This document shows, piece by piece, positions 28,630-38,633 of a stretch of 64,000 nt of DNA; positions within the stretch are counted from its first letter, which is position 1, and the number at the start of each line of letters is the position of its first letter. Both the position numbers and the translations under genes were made by a program. The notes under the pieces were generated by a model. The model was given only the letters and a program-made list of their open reading frames with translations. It did not search any database and was not told the origin of the DNA. Origin of the DNA: Achromobacter aegrifaciens (GTDB taxonomy: Bacteria > Pseudomonadota > Gammaproteobacteria > Burkholderiales > Burkholderiaceae_B); assembly GCF_902859735.1 (NCBI RefSeq), contig NZ_CADIJY010000001.1, positions 124,001-188,000 on the forward strand. Direction: 5' to 3'.

Positions 28630-29373
28630 ATGGCTTCCAATCCCCCCAAGTTGCCCATCCAGGCCAATGCGCCGCCTGCGCCCCTCTATGCGCAGGTCAA
28701 GCAAATGATCGCTCAGCAGATCCGCAGCGGCGCGTGGCCGGAACACTACCGGGTGCCGTCGGAAAGCGAACTGGTCGATGAGCTCGGGTTCAGCCGCATG
28801 ACCATCAATCGCGCCTTGCGCGAGTTGACGGCCGAGGGACTGCTGGTGCGCATGCAGGGCGTGGGCACCTTCGTGGCCCAGCCCAAGGCGCGCTCGGCGC
28901 TGTTCGCCGTCAATAACATCGCCGACGAGATCGCGGCGCGCAATCATCGCCACCACAGCCGCGTGGTGCGTCTGGCCGAAGAGCCTGCAGGCGCCGAACA
29001 GGCGCTGGCGCTGGATATCCGCGCCGGGCAGCCGGTGTACCACTCGATCATCGTGCACTACGAAGACGACCTGCCGATCCAGCTGGAGGACCGCTACGTC
29101 AATGTGGGCCTGGCGCCGGACTACCTGAAGCAGGACTTCACGCATAGCACGCCGTACGAATACCTGACGCGCGTCGCGCCGCTGAGCGAAGGCGAGCACG
29201 TGGTCGAGGCCATCCTCGCCAAGCCGCGCGAATGCCAGCTGTTGCAGATCGAGCGCGACGAGCCCTGTCTGCTGATCAGCCGCCGCACCTGGTCGGGCGA
29301 TCGCGCCGTCACCCTGGCCCGTTTGATTCACCCTGGTTCCCGGCACCGCCTGGAAGGCAAGTTCACCTCATGA
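28630..29373 (+). CDS. hutC: Histidine utilisation repressor, GntR family
   Basis: A 247-residue GntR/HutC-subfamily repressor. The winged helix spans about residues 16-82 (RVPSESELVDELGFSRMTIN region with the recognition helix), followed by the UTRA effector domain to about residue 240, which binds urocanate in characterised homologues. It heads the hut cluster; its stop overlaps the start of hutD by four bases (ATGA). Operator-like palindromes stand upstream of this gene and of hutU. Confidence 0.93.
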   Translation: MASNPPKLPIQANAPPAPLYAQVKQMIAQQIRSGAWPEHYRVPSESELVDELGFSRMTINRALRELTAEGLLVRMQGVGTFVAQPKARSALFAVNNIADEIAARNHRHHSRVVRLAEEPAGAEQALALDIRAGQPVYHSIIVHYEDDLPIQLEDRYVNVGLAPDYLKQDFTHSTPYEYLTRVAPLSEGEHVVEAILAKPRECQLLQIERDEPCLLISRRTWSGDRAVTLARLIHPGSRHRLEGKFTS

Positions 29374-29972
29374 AGCAACCCGAAGTCCATCTGTATCGCG
29401 CCGCCGACTATCCGCGCATGCCCTGGCGCAACGGCGGCGGCACCACGCAGGAAGTCGTCTGCAATCCCGGCGGCAGCGCGGCCGGGTTCGACTGGCGCCT
29501 GTCCATCGCCGATGTGGCGCAGGACGGCGGCTTTTCCGCGTTCACGGGCTATCAGCGCATCATCACGGTACTGGAGGGCTCGGGCATCCAGCTGACGGTG
29601 GACGGCAGCCTGCAGACGCCGCTCACGCCGCGCCAGGCCTATGCCTTCGCAGGCGAGGCCCAAGTGCAGTGCCGTCTGCTGGATGGGCCGATACGCGACT
29701 TCAACCTGATCTACGCGCCGGCGCGCTGGCATGCCCGGCTGCAGTGGGTGGCGGGCGCAGGGCCATGGACATTCCACAGCGCCGCGCGCGATGTGCTGGT
29801 GCTGACGGCGGGCGGCGCGCTTACGGTGCGCATCGACGGCAAGCCGCAAGTGCTGCCGTCGCGTTACGACTGCCTGCATGCCGAGTCCATGGACTGCCTG
29901 GCCGAGTACCGGCTGGAGGCCGAAGCGCCGCTGGACGCCTGCGTGATCGAACTGTTGCCGCGTAGCGTCTGA
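29370..29972 (+). CDS. hutD: HutD family protein
   Basis: A 200-residue cupin-fold HutD protein. The conserved opening PRMPWRNGGGTTQEV and the following GFDWRLSIADVAQDGGFSAF are diagnostic. HutD has no firm enzymatic role; in pseudomonads it affects the tuning of the hut pathway. It is translationally coupled to hutC and followed by an intrinsic terminator, so hutCD form one transcript separate from hutU onward. Confidence 0.92.
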   Translation: MKQPEVHLYRAADYPRMPWRNGGGTTQEVVCNPGGSAAGFDWRLSIADVAQDGGFSAFTGYQRIITVLEGSGIQLTVDGSLQTPLTPRQAYAFAGEAQVQCRLLDGPIRDFNLIYAPARWHARLQWVAGAGPWTFHSAARDVLVLTAGGALTVRIDGKPQVLPSRYDCLHAESMDCLAEYRLEAEAPLDACVIELLPRSV

Positions 29973-30017
29973 TTGCGCGGCCGCCTGGAGCGGCCGTATT
30001 CCGTTGTTGCCGATGAA

Positions 30018-30046
30018 AGCCGGGGTGCTGTCGCCTCGGCTTTTTT
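30018..30046 (+). terminator. Intrinsic terminator after hutCD
   Basis: AGCCG at 30018-30022 pairs with CGGCT at 30037-30041 (inner part extended by weaker pairs), and six T residues follow. It sits between the stop of hutD and the hutU promoter region. Confidence 0.72.
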
Positions 30047-30083
30047 ATTCGGGTAATCCCTGAGAAAAATCGACTCATATTGA

Positions 30084-30097
30084 CTTGTATATACAAG
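30084..30097 (+). promoter_or_regulatory. HutC operator upstream of hutU
   Basis: CTTGTATATACAAG is a perfect 14-bp palindrome of the kind bound by HutC. It lies 73 bases before the TTG start of hutU, in the correct place to repress the hutU-hutH-hutI transcript. Confidence 0.8.
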
Positions 30098-30169
30098 CAT
30101 AGGCATCCTATGATCCAGACAAGCGCAGCGCCACGCAGGCGCGCAACCGAACCGATCAAGGAGAGCCTC

Positions 30170-31849
30170 TTGGACAACTCGAACCGATACCGCGACGTGG
30201 TCATCCGCGCACCGCGCGGCAAGCAACTGAACGCCAAGAGCTGGCTGACCGAAGCCCCCTTGCGCATGCTGATGAACAACCTGGATCCCGACGTGGCCGA
30301 GAACCCGAAGGAACTGGTGGTTTACGGCGGCATCGGCCGCGCCGCCCGGGACTGGGATTGCTATGACAAGATCGTCGAATCGCTCAAGAACCTGAACGAA
30401 GACGAAACCCTGCTGGTGCAATCCGGCAAGCCGGTAGGCGTTTTCAAGACCCATGCCAACGCGCCGCGCGTGCTGATCGCCAACTCCAACCTGGTGCCGC
30501 ACTGGGCCACCTGGGAACACTTCAACGAACTGGATGCCAAGGGCCTGGCCATGTACGGCCAGATGACGGCGGGCAGCTGGATCTACATCGGCAGCCAGGG
30601 CATCGTGCAGGGTACGTACGAGACCTTCGTCGAGGCGGGCCGCCAGCACTATGGCGGCAACCTCAAAGGGCGCTGGGTGCTGACCGCCGGCCTGGGCGGC
30701 ATGGGCGGCGCGCAACCGCTGGCGGCCACGCTGGCTGGCGCCTGCTCGCTGAACATCGAATGCCAGCAGACCAGCATCGATTTCCGCCTGCGCACCCGCT
30801 ATGTGGACGAACAGGCGCGCGACCTGGACGACGCGTTGGCGCGCATCGCCAAGTATACGCAGGAAGGCCGCGCCGTTTCCATCGCCCTGTGCGGCAACGC
30901 CGCCGAGATCCTGCCGGAACTGGTGCGCCGCGGCGTGCGCCCGGACATGGTGACGGACCAGACCAGCGCGCACGATCCGCTGAACGGCTATCTGCCGGCC
31001 GGCTGGACCTGGCAGGACTATCGCGCGCGCGCCAAGCGCGAACCGGCCGCGGTCATCAAGGCGGCCAAGCAGTCCATGGCGGTGCACGTGCAGGCCATGC
31101 TGGCCTTCCAGCGCCAGGGCGTTCCGACCTTCGATTATGGCAACAACATCCGCCAGATGGCCAAGGAAGAAGGCGTGGCGGACGCGTTCGATTTTCCGGG
31201 TTTCGTGCCCGCCTACATCCGGCCATTGTTCTGCCGCGGCGTGGGCCCGTTCCGCTGGGCCGCGCTGTCGGGCGATCCGCAGGACATCTACAAGACCGAC
31301 GCCAAGGTCAAGGAACTGATCCCGGACGACGCACACCTGCACCGCTGGCTGGACATGGCGCGCGAACGCATCAGCTTCCAGGGCCTGCCGGCGCGCATCT
31401 GCTGGGTGGGCCTGGGCCAGCGCGCCAAGCTGGGCCTGGCGTTCAATGAAATGGTTCGCACGGGCGAGCTGTCGGCGCCCATCGTCATCGGCCGCGACCA
31501 TCTGGATTCCGGCTCTGTCGCCAGCCCCAACCGTGAAACGGAATCGATGCGCGACGGTTCGGATGCGGTATCCGACTGGCCGCTGCTGAACGCACTGCTG
31601 AACACGGCCAGCGGCGCGACCTGGGTGTCGCTGCACCATGGCGGCGGCGTGGGCATGGGTTTTTCGCAGCATGCCGGCATGGTCATCGTCTGCGACGGCA
31701 CGGACGAGGCGGCCGAGCGCATCGCCCGCGTGCTGACCAACGATCCGGGCACGGGCGTCATGCGGCATGCCGACGCGGGCTACGCAGCCGCCATTGAATG
31801 CGCGCAGGAGCAGGGCCTGAATCTGCCCATGCTTGCGGGCAAGCGCTGA
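30170..31849 (+). CDS. hutU: Urocanate hydratase
   Basis: A 559-residue urocanase, second step of histidine breakdown, converting urocanate to imidazolonepropionate using tightly bound NAD. Family features include [48 protein letters not shown] and the C-terminal [15 protein letters not shown]. Translation starts at TTG 30170, where AAGGAGAGCCTC lies just upstream and the usual [17 protein letters not shown]-terminus begins; upstream in-frame ATG codons lack ribosome sites. It is first in the second hut transcript under the HutC operator. Confidence 0.95.
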   Translation: MDNSNRYRDVVIRAPRGKQLNAKSWLTEAPLRMLMNNLDPDVAENPKELVVYGGIGRAARDWDCYDKIVESLKNLNEDETLLVQSGKPVGVFKTHANAPRVLIANSNLVPHWATWEHFNELDAKGLAMYGQMTAGSWIYIGSQGIVQGTYETFVEAGRQHYGGNLKGRWVLTAGLGGMGGAQPLAATLAGACSLNIECQQTSIDFRLRTRYVDEQARDLDDALARIAKYTQEGRAVSIALCGNAAEILPELVRRGVRPDMVTDQTSAHDPLNGYLPAGWTWQDYRARAKREPAAVIKAAKQSMAVHVQAMLAFQRQGVPTFDYGNNIRQMAKEEGVADAFDFPGFVPAYIRPLFCRGVGPFRWAALSGDPQDIYKTDAKVKELIPDDAHLHRWLDMARERISFQGLPARICWVGLGQRAKLGLAFNEMVRTGELSAPIVIGRDHLDSGSVASPNRETESMRDGSDAVSDWPLLNALLNTASGATWVSLHHGGGVGMGFSQHAGMVIVCDGTDEAAERIARVLTNDPGTGVMRHADAGYAAAIECAQEQGLNLPMLAGKR

Positions 31850-31915
31850 TACCGCGCCGCCCATACCTGCGGGCCGCGACCGCGCCCGTCCATACGCCAT
31901 GACCGAGACTACGCA

Positions 31916-33334
31916 ATGACTCAGGACAGCCAGGCAGCAAGAGGGCCGCTCATCGAGCGGCGCTCGATCGATTTCATTCCCGAAACGGAGCGCCACGGCA
32001 AGCTCTACAGCCAGTTCACGCTGTGGATGGGCGCCAATCTGCAGATCACCGCCATCATCACCGGAGCCTTGGCGGTGGTGCTGGGCGGAGACGTTTTCTG
32101 GTCGCTGATCGGGCTGTTCGTCGGCCAGGTTTTTGGCGGCGCGGTGATGGCGCTGCATGCGGCCCAGGGACCCAAGCTGGGATTGCCCCAAATGATCTCC
32201 AGCCGGGTGCAGTTCGGCGTCTATGGCGCGGCGATCCCCATCGTGCTGGTGTGCCTGATGTACCTGGGATTCACGGCCACGGGCACGGTGCTGTCGGGGC
32301 AGGCCCTGGGCCAGTTGTTCGGCGTGAGCGATACGGCCGGCATCCTGATATTCGCCGCCGTGATCGCCGGGGTGACGTTGTTCGGCTACCGCATGATCCA
32401 CATCATCGGGCGGATCGCGACGGTGCTGGGCATCATTGCCTTCTTCTACCTGTTCAGCCGCGTGATCGCGCTGGGCGACGTGGGCCAGTTGCTGCAGATC
32501 CGCCACTTCACGTGGAGTTCCTTCCTGCTGTCGGTTTCACTGGCGGCATCGTGGCAGATCGCCTATGGGCCTTACGTCGCGGACTACTCGCGCTATCTGC
32601 CGAGCCGGACCTCGTCGTTCAAGACCTTCCTGGCGGTAGGGCTGGGTTCGGTGCTGGGCGCGCAGATTGCAATGGTGCTGGGCGTGCTGGCCGCGGCCAT
32701 GGCGGCCGGCCAGTTTGCCGGGCGCGAGGTCGCCTACATCGTCGGGCTGGGCGGCACGGGAGCCATGGCCGCGCTGCTGTACTTCACCATCGCGTTCGGC
32801 AAGGTCACGATTTCGACGCTGAACTCCTACGGCAGCTTCATGTGCATCGCGACCATCGCCAGCGGCTTTCGCGGACATGTGGAGATTTCCCGCCGGCAGC
32901 GCGCGCTGCTGGTGCTGGTGATCGTCGCGGCGGCCACGGCGGTGGCGCTGATCGGGCAGCATTCCTTCCTGAACGCGTTCAAGTCCTTCATCCTGTTCCT
33001 GCTGGCGTTTTTCGTGCCGTGGAGCGCGGTTAATCTGGTCGACTACTACTTCGTGAGCCGCGAGCAATACGACGTGGAAGCGCTGTCGGATCCGAATGGG
33101 CGCTATGGCCGTTGGAACTGGCCAGGGATCCTGATATATCTGTTCGGGGTGCTGGTGCAGATGCCCTTCATTTCGACCAAGCTCTACACGGGTCCGATGG
33201 TCGAGCGCCTGGGCGGGGTGGATATCTCGTGGATCATCGGCCTGGTCGTGCCCAGCATCCTGTATTACCTGTTCGCGCGCCGGGATGCCGTACCGCAACC
33301 TCGCGGCGCCGCCCGCGCCACCCATACGCTTTGA
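31916..33334 (+). CDS. NCS1-family permease of the hut cluster (probable urocanate or histidine uptake)
   Basis: A 472-residue permease with about 12 membrane helices of the NCS1 (cytosine/hydantoin permease) family; GANLQITAIITGALAV, SRVQFGVYGAAIP and DYSRYLP are typical features of the family. Its place between hutU and hutH indicates uptake of histidine, urocanate or a related imidazole; NCS1 members occupy the same place in other hut clusters. The substrate is inferred from context. It has a weak ribosome site and is probably read through from hutU, 66 bases upstream. Confidence 0.82.
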   Translation: MTQDSQAARGPLIERRSIDFIPETERHGKLYSQFTLWMGANLQITAIITGALAVVLGGDVFWSLIGLFVGQVFGGAVMALHAAQGPKLGLPQMISSRVQFGVYGAAIPIVLVCLMYLGFTATGTVLSGQALGQLFGVSDTAGILIFAAVIAGVTLFGYRMIHIIGRIATVLGIIAFFYLFSRVIALGDVGQLLQIRHFTWSSFLLSVSLAASWQIAYGPYVADYSRYLPSRTSSFKTFLAVGLGSVLGAQIAMVLGVLAAAMAAGQFAGREVAYIVGLGGTGAMAALLYFTIAFGKVTISTLNSYGSFMCIATIASGFRGHVEISRRQRALLVLVIVAAATAVALIGQHSFLNAFKSFILFLLAFFVPWSAVNLVDYYFVSREQYDVEALSDPNGRYGRWNWPGILIYLFGVLVQMPFISTKLYTGPMVERLGGVDISWIIGLVVPSILYYLFARRDAVPQPRGAARATHTL

Positions 33335-33361
33335 CGCCGGCACACGCCTAGGAGAACAACA

Positions 33362-34891
33362 ATGGAATTGCATCTGACACCCGGCCACATGACCTTGGCG
33401 GACTTGCGGCGCGTCTATCAGCAGCCGGCGCGCGTGACGCTGGACCCGGCTGCCGCCGGGCCGATCGAGGCCAGCGTGGCCTGCGTCGAACGCATCATCG
33501 ATGAAGGCCGCACGGCCTACGGCATCAACACCGGATTCGGGCTGCTCGCCACGACGCGGATCGCGCGCGAGGACCTGGAAGCCCTGCAGAGTTCGCTGGT
33601 GCTGTCGCACGCGGCCGGAGTGGGCGAGGCGCTGGACGACGCGATGGTGCGGCTGATCATGGTGTTGAAGATCAACAGCCTGGCGCGGGGTTATTCGGGC
33701 ATCCGCCGCAAGGTCATCGACGCGTTGATCGCGCTGGTGAACGCCGAGGTCTATCCGCATATTCCGCTGAAGGGATCGGTGGGCGCGTCGGGCGACCTTG
33801 CGCCGCTGGCGCACATGTCCCTGCTGCTGCTGGGCGAGAGCAAGGCGCGCCATCGCGGCGCCTGGCTGCCCGCGCGCGAAGCGCTGGCCCAGGCGGGGCT
33901 GGAACCCCTGACGCTGGCCGCCAAGGAAGGCCTGGCGCTCTTGAACGGTACGCAGGTTTCGACGGCCTATGCGCTGCGCGGCCTGTTCGAGGCCGAGGAT
34001 CTGCTGGCTGCCGCGCTGGTCTGCGGCAGCCTCAGCGTGGAAGCCATGCTGGCATCGCGCGCACCGTTCGATCCCCGCATCCACGCCGCGCGTGGTCAGC
34101 CTGGCCAGATCGACGTGGCGGCCGTGTACCGCGATCTGCTGACCGAGGACAGCGAGGTCGGGCATTCACACGCAAACTGCGACAAGGTGCAAGACCCCTA
34201 TTCGCTGCGCTGCCAGCCGCAGGTCATGGGCGCCTGCCTGACGCAGATACGCCATGCGGCCCAGGTGCTGGAGATCGAGTCCAACGCGGTCTCGGACAAT
34301 CCGCTGGTGTTTGTCGAGCAGGGCGACGTGGTGTCGGGCGGCAACTTCCATGCCGAGCCCGTGGCCATGGCGGCGGACAACCTGGCGTTGGCGCTGGCCG
34401 AGATCGGCGCGCTGTCCGAACGCCGTATTTCGCTGATGATGGACAAGCACATGTCGCAGCTGCCGCCGTTCCTGGTGAGCAACGGCGGCGTGAACTCCGG
34501 CTTCATGATTGCCCAGGTGACCGCGGCGGCGCTGGCCAGCGACAACAAGGCGCTGGCGCACCCGGCCAGCGTGGACAGCCTGCCGACTTCGGCCAACCAG
34601 GAGGACCACGTGTCCATGGCGCCGAATGCGGGCAAGCGGCTCTGGCCCATGGCCGAGAACGTGCGCGACATCCTCGCGATCGAATGGCTGGGCGCCTGCC
34701 AGGGCCTGGATTTCCGCCAGGGCCTGAAGACCGCGCCCAAGCTGGAGCGTGCGCGCGGCCTGTTGCGCGAGAAAGTGGCGCATTATGAGCGGGACCGCTT
34801 CTTCGCACCCGACATCGAGGCGGCGAGTCTGCTCATCGCGGGCCAGGGTCTGACGGCGCTGGTGCCGGCGGGCCTGTTGCCCAGTCTTTAA
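33362..34891 (+). CDS. hutH: Histidine ammonia-lyase
   Basis: A 509-residue histidase that eliminates ammonia from histidine to form urocanate. The Ala-Ser-Gly that cyclises into the MIO cofactor lies at residues 142-144 in [14 protein letters not shown]. Tyr53 in AYGINTGFG and the [10 protein letters not shown] region are conserved active-site segments. The start at 33362 follows AGGAGAACAACA. It belongs to the hutU operon, 27 bases after the permease. Confidence 0.95.
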   Translation: MELHLTPGHMTLADLRRVYQQPARVTLDPAAAGPIEASVACVERIIDEGRTAYGINTGFGLLATTRIAREDLEALQSSLVLSHAAGVGEALDDAMVRLIMVLKINSLARGYSGIRRKVIDALIALVNAEVYPHIPLKGSVGASGDLAPLAHMSLLLLGESKARHRGAWLPAREALAQAGLEPLTLAAKEGLALLNGTQVSTAYALRGLFEAEDLLAAALVCGSLSVEAMLASRAPFDPRIHAARGQPGQIDVAAVYRDLLTEDSEVGHSHANCDKVQDPYSLRCQPQVMGACLTQIRHAAQVLEIESNAVSDNPLVFVEQGDVVSGGNFHAEPVAMAADNLALALAEIGALSERRISLMMDKHMSQLPPFLVSNGGVNSGFMIAQVTAAALASDNKALAHPASVDSLPTSANQEDHVSMAPNAGKRLWPMAENVRDILAIEWLGACQGLDFRQGLKTAPKLERARGLLREKVAHYERDRFFAPDIEAASLLIAGQGLTALVPAGLLPSL

Positions 34892-34917
34892 CGCCGGCGC
34901 GCAACAGGAGCCTACGC

Positions 34918-36135
34918 ATGAGACAGGTCTGGCGCAATTGCCACGCAGCCACGATGGCGCAAGGCAAATACTCCGTGATCGAACGGGCCGCCATCGTCAC
35001 GCGCGAGAACCGTATCGAATGGATCGGTCCCGAGGCAACGCTGCCGCCAGCGGACGTTGCGGGCGAGCATGACCTGGGCGGCGCATGGGTCACGCCCGGA
35101 TTGATCGATTGCCACACCCATCTGGTGTTTGGCGGCGATCGCAGCCTGGAGTTCGAGCAGCGCCTGCAAGGCGTGGACTACGCCACCATTGCCGCGCAAG
35201 GCGGCGGCATCGCCAGCACCGTGCGCGCCACCCGCGCCGCCAGCGAGGACGAACTCTACGCCAGCGCGCGCAGGCGCGCCCTGCATCTGATGCGCGACGG
35301 CGTGACCACGCTGGAAGTGAAATCGGGCTATGGGCTGGACCTGCCCAACGAGCGCAAGATGCTCAGGGTGGCGCGGCGCCTGGGCCAGACTTTGCCGCTG
35401 ACCGTCAGCGCGACCTGCCTGGCCGCGCACGCGCTGCCGCCCGAGTATGCCGGGCGGGCCGACGACTACGTCGATGAAGTTGCGCGCCGCATGTTGCCGG
35501 TACTGGCGGCCGAGGGCCTGATCGACGCGGTGGATGCCTTCTGCGAGCATCTGGCATTCACGCCGGCGCAGGTCGAACGGGTGTTCCAGGCCGCGGGTGA
35601 ACTGGGGCTGCCCGTGAAGCTGCATGCGGAGCAACTGTCTTCGTTGCACGGCGCGACGCTGGCCGCACGTTATGGCGCCTGGTCGGCGGACCATCTGGAA
35701 TACCTGACCGAAAGCGATGTGCTGGCAATGGCGCAGGCCGGCACGGTGGCGGTGCTGCTGCCTGGGGCGTTCTACGCCCTGCGCGAGACCAAGCTGCCTC
35801 CCATCGACCTGTTGCGCCGCCATGGCGTACCCATCGCCATCTCCAGCGACCTGAATCCCGGCACCTCGCCCGCTCTGTCGCTGCGGCTGATGTTGAGCAT
35901 GGCCTGCACGCTGTTCCGCCTGACGCCCGAAGAATCGTTGGCGGGGGCGACGGCGCATGCGGCCAAAGCGCTGGGCCTGCAGGCCACGCATGGCACGCTG
36001 GAAGCCGGCAAGTATGCGGACTTCGTCGCCTGGGAGGTGCAGCATCCCGCCGAACTGGCCTACTGGATAGGCGGCGATCTGCCCAGGCGGGTGGTCCGGC
36101 ATGGCGCGCTGGTCGACGCCGCAACGCTTGCCTGA
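34918..36135 (+). CDS. hutI: Imidazolonepropionase
   Basis: A 405-residue metal-dependent amidohydrolase that opens imidazolonepropionate to N-formimino-L-glutamate. Metal-binding and active-site segments are visible: [33 protein letters not shown] and [11 protein letters not shown]. The start at 34918 follows CAGGAGCC. It is in operon with hutH, 26 bases downstream. The usual next enzymes (hutF and/or hutG) do not follow. Confidence 0.95.
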   Translation: MRQVWRNCHAATMAQGKYSVIERAAIVTRENRIEWIGPEATLPPADVAGEHDLGGAWVTPGLIDCHTHLVFGGDRSLEFEQRLQGVDYATIAAQGGGIASTVRATRAASEDELYASARRRALHLMRDGVTTLEVKSGYGLDLPNERKMLRVARRLGQTLPLTVSATCLAAHALPPEYAGRADDYVDEVARRMLPVLAAEGLIDAVDAFCEHLAFTPAQVERVFQAAGELGLPVKLHAEQLSSLHGATLAARYGAWSADHLEYLTESDVLAMAQAGTVAVLLPGAFYALRETKLPPIDLLRRHGVPIAISSDLNPGTSPALSLRLMLSMACTLFRLTPEESLAGATAHAAKALGLQATHGTLEAGKYADFVAWEVQHPAELAYWIGGDLPRRVVRHGALVDAATLA

Positions 36136-36269
36136 AACGGGCAGATCCGGACAGGATCGCGCCCGCAACGGACGGCTTGGACCCGCGCGCGTCCGCAGTC
36201 GCCGCAGGCGGTCTACCATCCGTGGATGACGCGCCCATCCCGGAGCGCGCGATCAGATTGGATGTGGGT

Positions 36270-37034
36270 ATGCGGATATGCATGATGGAAGGGCCGGCCG
36301 ATCTGGAGCCCAAGGGCGCGACCTGGGAAGGCATCGCCGAACGCATCGGCGAGCTGGCCCCGGATCTGTTGGTGACCAGTGAAATGCCGTTCGGCCCCTG
36401 GGTGGCCGCGGACCCGCAATACGACGCGGATCGCGCGGCAGCGTCGGTGCGCATCCACGAGGCGGGCCTGGATGCGCTGGCGGCGCTGGGAGTGCCGGCC
36501 GTCGTGTCGTCGCGGCCGGTGCATGCGGGTGGACGGCTGGCCAACGAGGCGTTCGCCTTGCAGGACGGCCGCTACACACGGCTGCACCACAAGCAGTACT
36601 TCCCGGAGGAACCGGGCTATTTCGAAGCGACCTGGTTCCATGCCGCCATGGACGGCTTCGAGGTATTCGAGGTGGGCGGCATACGCCTGGGCGTGCAGCT
36701 ATGCACCGAATTGATGTTCAACGAGCGCTCGCGCGCCTACGGACGCGCGGGCGCCGAGCTGATCGTGGCGCCGCGAGCCAGTAGCGCGTCGACGCGCCGC
36801 TGGCTGACGGCGGGCGCCATGGCGGCGCTGGTGTCGGGCTGTTATGTGGTCAGCTCGAACCGAGCGGGGCGCACGGCGGCGGGGCAGGTATTCGGGGGGA
36901 CGGCATTCGCGTTCCAGCCGGATGGCGAACCCCTGGCGCAAACCAGCGATACCGAATCCATCGTGGTGATCGAGGTGGATCCGGCGCGTGCGCGCGCGCA
37001 GCAGTCGCAGTACCCGTGCTACGTGCGGGAATAG
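36270..37034 (+). CDS. Nitrilase-family carbon-nitrogen hydrolase next to hut
   Basis: A 254-residue carbon-nitrogen hydrolase. The Glu-Lys-Cys triad is visible: Glu38 (VTSEMPFGPW), Lys108 (HHKQYFPEE) and Cys145 (GVQLCTELMF). The start at 36270 is the first ATG before the conserved core; upstream in-frame codons to 36177 lack support. It follows hutI by 134 bases on the same strand and has no gene between, so it may belong to histidine degradation. Amidases of this superfamily can act on formamide, N-formyl or carbamoyl groups. A role in the final steps of the pathway is inference from position only. Confidence 0.72.
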   Translation: MRICMMEGPADLEPKGATWEGIAERIGELAPDLLVTSEMPFGPWVAADPQYDADRAAASVRIHEAGLDALAALGVPAVVSSRPVHAGGRLANEAFALQDGRYTRLHHKQYFPEEPGYFEATWFHAAMDGFEVFEVGGIRLGVQLCTELMFNERSRAYGRAGAELIVAPRASSASTRRWLTAGAMAALVSGCYVVSSNRAGRTAAGQVFGGTAFAFQPDGEPLAQTSDTESIVVIEVDPARARAQQSQYPCYVRE

Positions 37035-37041
37035 CGCGGCG

Positions 37042-38451
37042 CTAGCGCGTCGAGCCGGCCTGCGCCGGCTCGCTTGCGTCAAAGCGCAGCCGCGAAAAGC
37101 TGGCGACGCAGGCCAGCGCGGCGCACACGCAACCCAGCCACAGCGCGGCAATGGCGCCGTGCGTGCTGGAAATGTTGAAGCAGGCGGCCACCAGGGCCGC
37201 GCCCGAGGCCTGGCCCAGCAGCCGCACCGTGCCTATCATGCCGCTGGCGCCGCCGGCGCGCGAGGCCGGCGCCGACATCATGATGGCGCGCAGGTTGGGC
37301 GACTGGAAGAAGCCGAAGCCGGCGCCGCACAGCGCCATGCGCCAGCAGAGGTCCCAGACTGATGGCGAGGCCGGCATCAGCGCCATTGAGGCCAGGCCCA
37401 GCGCCAGCAGGGCTAAACCCACGCCGCCCAGGGCGCCGGCCGCATAGCGGTCCGACAGCCGTCCCGCTATCGGCGCCATGATCGCCACCACTACCGGCCA
37501 GGGCGTGATGAGAAAGCCGGTCTGCACCTGGCTGTAGCCGAGCGTGGCTTGCAGCAGGAACGGCAGCGACACGAAGGCCAGCGCCTGCGCCGCGAACGCG
37601 CACACGGCAGTGGCTGCGGACAGCGCGAACAAGGGCCGGCGCAACAGGTCCACCGCCAGGATGGGCGCGGGGTGGCCGGCCTGCCGGCGCATCAGCAGCC
37701 ACAGGCTGGCTGCGGCGATGCCCCATTCCAGCGCCACGCGCGGCAAGGGGGCGGCGTGCGCCAATTCGTTGGACCCCAGCACGAACAGGCCCAGCGTCAG
37801 GGCGCACAGCACTGCGGCCAGTCCATCGAAGCGATGCGGCGCGCGCGCGGTCCCGGGCAGCTTGCGCAGGCCCAGCGCGAAAGCCAGCAGGCCGATGGGC
37901 ACGTTGATCAGAAACAGCCAGTGCCAGGATCCCAGCAGCAGGATGGCCGAAGCCACGGTCGGCCCCGCCGCGAAGGAGATGCCCACCACCATGGCGTTCA
38001 GGCCCAGGCCGCGGCCCAACAGGTGCGAGGGGTAGATGAAGCGCAGCAGCGCGCCATTGACGCTCATGACGCCGGCCGCGCCCAGGCCTTGCAGCACGCG
38101 CGCGATCACCAGCGTGGGCAAGGACGGCGCCAAGCCGCTGGCCAGCGAAGACAGGATGAAGATGGCCAGCCCCACGATATAGACCCGCCGGTGGCCCAGG
38201 ATTTCGCCCAGCGCCGCGGCCGGCAGCAGGCCCGCCACCATGGCCAGCTGATAGCCGCTGACGATCCAGATGGACCCGGCATCGCTGGCCTGCAGGTCGC
38301 GCGCAATGGTGGGTAGCGCCGTGTTGGCGATGGCGGTGTCCAGGCTGGCCATGCACAGGGCCAGCATGACGGCCAGGAGCGCGCCCGGGCGTTCGGCTGC
38401 CGGCAGGCCGACGCCGGCCGGATAGACGGTATTGCGGGAGAACGAGAGCAT
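37042..38451 (-). CDS. MFS drug/metabolite exporter (DHA2-like)
   Basis: A 469-residue major facilitator with about 14 membrane helices, fitting the DHA2 (EmrB/QacA-like) group. MASLDTAIANTALPTIARDL is the group signature in helix 1, and ILGHRRVYIVG the loop 2-3 motif A equivalent. The ATG at 38451 was chosen; a TTG seven codons upstream (38472) is also possible, and neither has a clear ribosome site. It converges with the nitrilase-family gene (7 bases between stops) and is divergent from a Bug-type binding protein. Confidence 0.83.
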   Translation of the reverse strand: MLSFSRNTVYPAGVGLPAAERPGALLAVMLALCMASLDTAIANTALPTIARDLQASDAGSIWIVSGYQLAMVAGLLPAAALGEILGHRRVYIVGLAIFILSSLASGLAPSLPTLVIARVLQGLGAAGVMSVNGALLRFIYPSHLLGRGLGLNAMVVGISFAAGPTVASAILLLGSWHWLFLINVPIGLLAFALGLRKLPGTARAPHRFDGLAAVLCALTLGLFVLGSNELAHAAPLPRVALEWGIAAASLWLLMRRQAGHPAPILAVDLLRRPLFALSAATAVCAFAAQALAFVSLPFLLQATLGYSQVQTGFLITPWPVVVAIMAPIAGRLSDRYAAGALGGVGLALLALGLASMALMPASPSVWDLCWRMALCGAGFGFFQSPNLRAIMMSAPASRAGGASGMIGTVRLLGQASGAALVAACFNISSTHGAIAALWLGCVCAALACVASFSRLRFDASEPAQAGSTR

Positions 38452-38633
38452 GTACGGGACCACGGGGGGCAACGCGTCCGGACAGAGGGCCGGAAGCTGC
38501 GATCACTGATTCTAGAACGTGTTAAGGGATCCGGCCCGCGGACCGGGTGGGGAGCTGGCTTTCCTTGCAGGGCGTTTCTCCTTATCCTGCCGCCTGCGCG
38601 GCACCCGGCCGCGTTTCCAAGGAGTGGTCGACC

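Noticed and set aside
29864-32506. Very long open frame (about 880 codons) on the minus strand across hutU and hutD
   Set aside because: It is antisense to clearly recognised hut genes, has His/Gln/Arg-rich unlike-protein composition and results from the GC-skewed codon use of the real genes.
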